From positions 7,610,395-7,674,394 of the forward strand of contig NC_049995.1 of assembly GCF_000003815.2 (NCBI RefSeq): a stretch of DNA of 64,000 nucleotides, in the 5' to 3' direction. Source of the DNA: Branchiostoma floridae. Its lineage: Eukaryota > Chordata > Leptocardii > Amphioxiformes > Branchiostomatidae. Both the position numbers and the translations under genes were made by a program. The notes under the pieces are model-generated. The model made no database searches. It had not been told where the DNA came from and saw only the letters and a program-made list of their open reading frames with translations. Shown in pieces: positions 58,713 to 64,000 of the stretch (positions within the stretch are counted from its first letter, which is position 1; every line of letters starts with the position of its first letter).

Positions 58713-59486
58713 AGGTTGATTGTGTGTATGTATTCAATGTAAAATTGTTGTAACATTCACAGTAATTATATTGTCCCATTTTCCAAGGCACAGTGAATAA
58801 TTATGCATTTCCATTGTGCTATTGCACGTGCAACTTTACAACTGCGAACCAAAAGGTCATTTTCTCTCCTACCACGAAAATAGTGTCCATGAAGCTAAAT
58901 AGTCGTGCAGTACCTGAACAAGGGTTTACCCTAACTGAAGGTGATATCTTATTGCACTTGACACACCAGTGCATTCACTGCATTCACTGCGGCCCTGTTG
59001 TGTTATTTACGTTGATGTTTTATAATGGGCTAATATCAATTCCGATTTTGCCATGGTCATTATTGACCGAAGGAAGCCATGCATGTTTTATAATTTCGAT
59101 ATTGCATAATTCGTAAGAGTATGACTCAGAAGACAACAAAATACACAAAACGTAAGAAAACTTGTTCTTTATCTCTGAAATTCGTTGTGCCACACCGGTG
59201 CCCAAGTGCAGTAAGGTGCCACCTTTAGTTGACTGATGGTACTTTGTACATGAATAGGTTTCGTTGGTTCCGAGCTTTAGCTATTTTGGGATGTTTGGCT
59301 TTGTTGCTAGGGGCAACCATGAAAAGAATTAGTAGGATGACCGGCCGTTATCTTTCATCTCTTTCCAAGAAGCGGATATTCCAGGTGTTTAACTTTTGTA
59401 AAGTTGTGTGTGCTCATACAACCTTTTGTACATTTTACATGTAAATTAGTGTGTTATTGGCGGTCTTATAGTTGCCCAAGACTAAA

Positions 59487-59627
59487 CTGGAGCACAGAAG
59501 ACGAGCCTTTTCATCCTCTGGGGCGGCACTGTGGAACTCACTGCCACAACATATCAAAGCAGCCAGAACGCTGGCCATTTTCAAAAACCTTTATGCACCT
59601 AAGATTGATATGCAAATTCAATCCTGA
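59487..59627 (+). pseudogene. LINE reverse-transcriptase C-terminal fragment
   Basis: 47 codons reading RRRAFSSSGAALWNSLPQHI then KAARTLAIFKNLYA and TGA. The R-A-F-S-x-x-G-x-x-L-W-N-S-L-P motif is the conserved C-terminal end of CR1/L2-like LINE ORF2 proteins. Everything upstream is missing. Confidence 0.85.
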
Positions 59628-60622
59628 TTTTAAATTTGACTTTTTTGTTACTAGTATATCTCATGTGTTATCTCACGTTAAGGTTAAACTTTTGATTCAC
59701 TCGTTTGGCAGTATGATTTTATGTTGTCTAAGTTAATTCTGGCTTTGTACAATCTTTATGTTTATGCTACTTAAGTAATTTGGTTTCATAGAACTTAATG
59801 TATGATTATGTTATTAAAGTTAATTTGGTTTTGTTGAATTTTATGTATGACTTATGCACATGAATAGGTTTTCTTGGTTCCGAGCTTTAGCTTTGAAAAA
59901 CGCCGTCCAACTCCGCAATTTAATAATGTATTCAAAATATCTCATCTGTAGGACAATAAGTTTGCTTTTATTGCCTATGGCAGCAAAAATCAATTGCACG
60001 AATGCCCATACAAAAGGGGAACAATAGAGGATACTTAAGATGATTATTGTATGATGGATATCGCAGGGAGTGTCGAATTTGTTTCAATATTTCATGGGAG
60101 ATGAAGGCCATGCTTTTGTTCTACCAGCCTTCAATTTTTGTTAGTCAACATTTCTGTTCTAAGATGGTGGTCTAATCAATTCACCTGTTTTTCAAATTTA
60201 CGGTAAAAAACTCACGCATTTTTTTACACAGAGGAAAAGTGTAAGTCAAGAATGTGTGATGTCTTTGTATAGTATGCTTAAATAGTTTTTAAGTGCCTTT
60301 CCTATATAGCATAACATTTGGGTCTGCATGTGCTAGGGATTCGAATGCTGAGAACCCTTAGAATGTTAGATTCTGAGTCAAAATCATCCTTAAACCACAA
60401 GAACAGCTTGACACCTTGCTTCAATGTCTTGAAAAGGAGACGGCATTAGTCCTCTTATCTATGCTTATGTCACTTGCATGAATGCAAAATGTGATTTTTT
60501 ATTGGCGAATACTTTTGAGTAGAGCCTTCTAGTTTTAGACGAAATAGTTAACATTCTCGTACCTTTTATCAACTATCAGAAACTGCTTCAAAGTTGACAA
60601 CTGTTTCATCTCTCTCATACAG
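59628..60622. other. Upstream of SLCO coding exon
   Basis: No gene. The ATGAATAGGTTT(C/T) and GGTTCCGAGCTTTAGCT sequence at about 59250 is duplicated at about 59861, about 610 bp apart. Ends in a pyrimidine-rich tract and CAG acceptor at 60620-60622. Confidence 0.55.
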
Positions 60623-60694
60623 GTGCATCCTTACAGTGTGACCATCTGAATATTATGAGGTGACAAACCGGAAAGTACCAGTACCTAAAACAAC

Positions 60695-61475
60695 ATGGAG
60701 GGGGATCCGGTCTTCGTGGTCAAAGGTCAAGAGCCAAAGGGCACCAAGATGGAGAAGGCGAAAGAAGAAGCGGATGCGGTCGCGGAACGCTGGATGATGA
60801 TCGAACATCTGAAAGCGGAAGAAGAGGAGGAGAAAAACGGTAGAGACGTTTGCCCGTGTTGCGTGTCGGGCGAAAAGGACGCTCACAGGACAGAGATGGA
60901 AGAACTGTGCGGCTACCGGTGCTGGACGCCATCATGGCTGCAGAAATTCACGCACGGGAAATGCGTGGTTATCGCCATCAGCTTACTGACGCTGGTGCAA
61001 AGCATGCTGGTCTCGGGCTACCTCAGCAGTGTCATCACCACCATAGAGAAACGGTTCGAACTCCACAGCAGCCAATCGGGGCTTATCGTCAGTAGTTACG
61101 AAATCGGGAGCTTGCTGGTCGTGGTGTTTATCAGTTACTTCGGTGGACTCGGCCACAGACCCAAGTGGATCGGATACGGTGCATTCCTATTGGCCCTCGG
61201 TGCTGCTCTGTTCACCCTACCCCACTACCTGGCCGGGAAATACGACTGGGAAGCACGCGATCTGAAAAATAGAACGGAAGACAGCAATCTCTGTAAAAAC
61301 ACGACGAACGGGAATAACAACTCCGAGTGCATGTCCAAGTCGGGAGATTCCATCTTCATGTTTCTGTTCATGGGGGCCCAGATTCTGATTGGTGTGGGCT
61401 CGACCCCCATCTACACACTTGGTACGACCTACATTGATGACAATGTCAAGAAGAGCCAGGCCTCTATATATCTAG
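60695..61475 (+). CDS. SLCO/OATP organic-anion transporter, first coding exon
   Basis: 260 codons plus one base, ending at a GTAAGT donor. ATG at 60695 has an in-frame TAA three codons upstream; the exon's 5' UTR begins at the acceptor edge 60623. Family knowledge: OATPs are 12-TM plasma-membrane carriers of bile salts, steroid conjugates, thyroid hormone and other amphipathic anions. Seen here: an acidic cytosolic N-terminus (residues 41-47), a CPCC cluster, [14 protein letters not shown] just before TM1 (about 90-112), the OATP signature from [18 protein letters not shown] to [14 protein letters not shown] (117-160; TM2 about 129-149), TM3 (161-178), a lumenal/extracellular loop with N-glycosylation sites N192, N202 and N208, and TM4 (about 219-243), then [10 protein letters not shown]. 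The CGxxxxTPxxLQxF pre-TM1 motif resembles the SLCO4/SLCO5 group. The remaining two thirds lie beyond the window. Confidence 0.95.
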
Positions 61476-61540
61476 GTAAGTGGTGTGGCAAATTAACATC
61501 ATACATAGTTATTACATACAATCTGGTGTTACATTTGCAA

Positions 61541-61591
61541 TGGATGGATGGATAGATGGATGGATGGTTGCTTGGTTGGTTGGTTGGATAG

Positions 61592-61627
<36 letters not shown>

Positions 61628-61733
61628 ATGGATGGATGGATGGATGGATGGATGGATGGATGGATGGATGGATGGATGATGGGTGGGTGGGTGGGTGGTT
61701 GGATGGATGGATGGATGGATGGATAAATGAAGT
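61541..61733. repeat. (GGAT)n tetranucleotide array
   Basis: Nearly pure GGAT units with GGTT and GGGT interruptions, in SLCO intron 1. Produces Gly/Trp/Met/Asp and His/Pro/Ser open frames on both strands that are not genes. Confidence 0.95.
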
Positions 61734-61935
61734 AAATTGATTGAAAAATTTGACTGTATTCACATAAAAAGACTAAGTTTTTACACTAAATGCTCCTCAT
61801 ATGTGTACATTTAATTTCAAGCATTAACATTTCATTGCAATATTGTGGAGCAATCCCTGTCGATATGTGCCAGCCATGCAAATTGTCAAGACATCCTCCA
61901 AGCCTTATCACAGTGTCTACATTCCTGCACCCTGT

Positions 61936-63266
61936 TTAAAGGAAAGCATCAGAAAATCTTCAATTCATTATTTTCCAGTAGTTTACTCATTAAAAAGTTG
62001 ATTTACGTCAATTTTTACATTAATCCGCCCAATATGACCCTGTAGACACGTTTGAACTTCGCGCTCTCCTCCCCTCTCCCGCCGCGCTGGCCGATGACGT
62101 AATGGCCTCGTTCTGATTGCCTGCGCGCTGACGTCACAAATCAGAATTGAAACTTCTGGCCATGCCAGCCATTTTGCTCGGTGAACCTCGGTCCCTTCGG
62201 CGGGAAATCACACCGCCATTCTGGAAGCCAGTCCGTTGTTGTTGACAATTAACTTCGTGGACCTGTAAGTCGCGTTGTGAGCTGTCTACGAAGCCATAGT
62301 CCCCGGGAGACTGAACATGAATTAGCTTGTCTGCAGCGGGTGAACCGCGCGGCGACGGGACGAAATCAAAACAATGGTTTTTGGGGAGGTTCACGCACCG
62401 TGCCATTCTGGACTATTACAAGAGCGAGTTCGGGTCAGTTCTTACCTTCTCCTTTCCGAACAGCACAGTGATAATTACACGTAANNNNNNNNNNNNNNNN
62501 NNNNNNNNNNNNNNNNNNNNNNNNNNNNNNNNNNNNNNNNNNNNNNNNNNNNNNNNNNNNNNNNNNNNNNNNNNNNNNNNNNNNAATGCTGTATGTATGT
62601 TTCGGCGCGGAAGGGGGATCGTTCGATATGTAGCGATCAAGGGTATGTTGTCAGAGAATGATTTTTTTTAATGTCCCTGCCAGTTGGACAATTGTGAATT
62701 CAACCAAAATTCGTGGAAGCTTACGTGTAATTATCGCTGTGCTGTCCGGAAAGGAGAAGGTAAGAACTGACCCGAACTCGCTCTTGTAATAGTCCAGAAT
62801 GGCACGGTGCGTGAACCTCCCCCACCACCATTGTTTTGATTTCGTTCCGTCGCCGCGCGGTTCACACGCAGGCAAGCTTATTCATGTTCAGTCTCCCGGG
62901 GACTATGGCTTCGTAGACAGCTCACAATGCGACTTACAGGTCCACGAAAGTAATTTTCAATGACAACAAACTGAACTCCAGAATGGCGGGGTGGTTATTT
63001 ACCGCTGAGAGGACAGGACCGAGGTTCACCGAGCAAAATGGCTGGCTAGAAGTTTCGGATCCGTGACGTCATACAATCTCAGACGATCAGAACGAGGCCA
63101 TTACGTCATCGGCCAGCGCGGCGGGGAGAGGAGGAGAGCGCGAAGTTCAAACGTGTCTACAGGGTCATATTAGGCGGATCAATGTAAAAATTGACGTACA
63201 TCAACTTTTTAATGAGTAAACTACTGGAAAATAAAGAATTGAAAATTTTCTGATGCTGTCCTTTAA
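61936..63266. mobile_element. TTAA-flanked fold-back element with about 550-bp arms
   Basis: Left arm 61936-62484 and right arm 62721-63266 are reverse complements with scattered differences. The outer ends read TTAAAGGAAAGCATCAGAAA and (complement) TTAAAGGACAGCATCAGAAA. TTAA at both edges suggests a TTAA target duplication, as in piggyBac-type transposition, although the termini are not classic piggyBac CCC. No intact transposase. The centre is an assembly gap, so internal genes cannot be excluded. Lies in SLCO intron 1. Confidence 0.85.
62485..62584. other. Assembly gap, 100 N
   Basis: Exactly 100 N, a conventional placeholder for unknown length, positioned at the centre of the inverted repeat. 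Confidence 0.99.
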
Positions 63267-64000
63267 GCCTGGAGTATGTCTCATGGTGTTCAGTAGGGAC
63301 AAACGGTTTATGCACCAGGCAGCACACAACGGTAAATTTGAAGGCTGGCAAGTCAAATCAACGTCTATTGGTAAATTTAGAAAGGCCAGCAATGGTGACT
63401 GGTAAATTGAAAAGGCTCTGTGCTTTGTGAATCTCAATTGATATATATAACAGGTATAACCAAAATCTGTCTTGACTGTTTGGCAATCTGGTATTTGACT
63501 ACATGCGCTACGAAGAATTATAGCGACCAATTACATTTTGCAAGCAACGCTGGCCGTTTTATCATTATTGAAGAACAGGCTGGCTATAGTATAGGTAATA
63601 CTTAAAATAGCCAACGACGGCTCATGTAAAAAGGCATGTAGACTGCCCTCTTAAGTTTGAAAGTTCATCTGTATTTGTAAGAGTCTTCTCTTTTGCATTA
63701 TATTGTGACTTGCCTTTTGAAGTCTAGTCCCTTTTAATGCTAGTTAACCTTTATCCATGGGGTGACCTATATTCATTGTTTTGAGAAAAATTAGTCTTAT
63801 TTTGAAATATTGCAGCTTGAAACCAAGATCTGTGTACTACATATCCCTAAAAATACCGATTTTTAAAAACAGTTACCCCCCAAATAAAGGTGAACTCTTT
63901 CAGTTTTTTTTCACTCACAACTAATATCACACTCATCCAACCATCACATATCGTTATTAAGATTACTCACTTGACAGCTTTAACAACGCCATAATTAAAT
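63267..64000 (+). other. SLCO intron 1 continued
   Basis: No downstream SLCO exon recognised. A/T-rich with a GGTAAATTTAGAAAGGC or GGTAAATTGAAAAGGC direct repeat near 63370-63417. Confidence 0.6.

Noticed and set aside
61480-61763. Gly/Trp/Met/Asp and His/Pro/Ser ORFs
   Set aside because: Translation of the GGAT array within the SLCO intron.
62134-62875. Matching ORFs in both arms of the TTAA element (for example THRAILDYYKSEFGSVL)
   Set aside because: They arise from the two inverted arms and are short, without a recognised domain; the gap prevents judging a longer frame.

Overview
This is eukaryotic (animal) nuclear DNA. It has intron-rich genes with short exons of 64-150 nt, GT-AG splice sites, and a heavy load of small inverted-repeat transposons and microsatellites. 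Three protein-coding genes can be read, and all three are metazoan families. Gene content, the frequent ACATGTA/TACATGTA motif and the repeat types point to a cephalochordate (amphioxus, Branchiostoma). That assignment is an inference, not something the sequence proves.

Layout. (1) 1-15056, minus strand: the 5' two-thirds of a ZMYND8 (RACK7/PRKCBP1) gene. Seven coding exons give 405 codons in one continuous frame: a P/Q-rich N-terminus, a basic segment, a PHD finger and most of a bromodomain. The gene runs off the left edge. Its introns hold hAT-like elements, palindromic MITEs, tRNA-derived SINE pieces and a solo LTR. (2) 15057-16360: a divergent promoter region. The TRAM1 side has four CCAAT boxes and a perfect TGACGTCA. 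(3) 16361-27472, plus strand: a complete TRAM1 gene (translocating-chain-associated membrane protein), ten coding exons and 393 aa, every splice phase consistent. Intron 8 contains six tandem decoy copies of the 5' part of exon 9. (4) 27473 to about 31.5 kb: probable TRAM1 3' UTR and downstream DNA, with a strong stem-loop shortly after the stop. (5) 31.6-60.6 kb: about 29 kb with no recognisable coding exon. It holds LINE 3' ends, an internally deleted mariner, fold-back elements, tandem duplications and large tetranucleotide arrays. A GC-rich stretch ending in a consensus splice donor at 45624 could be a non-coding first exon of the next gene. (6) 60695-61475, plus strand: the first coding exon of an SLCO/OATP organic-anion transporter. 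Its first intron follows, with a GGAT array and a 1.3-kb TTAA-flanked inverted repeat whose centre is a 100-N assembly gap, and the window ends there.

The three genes do not form a pathway: ZMYND8 is a chromatin reader, TRAM1 works at the ER translocon, and SLCO is a plasma-membrane transporter. Their adjacency still matters. From memory of the human map, TRAM1 and SLCO5A1 lie close together on 8q13, and ZMYND8 lies on 20q13 (with SLCO4A1 further along that arm) in the sister paralogon marked by EYA1/2, NCOA2/3 and SULF1/2. The window therefore looks like the unduplicated ancestral arrangement. I see no novel defence, toxin or metabolic system here. The most interesting items are splice-site remodelling by repeats, nested transposons with intact target duplications, and the ancestral linkage.
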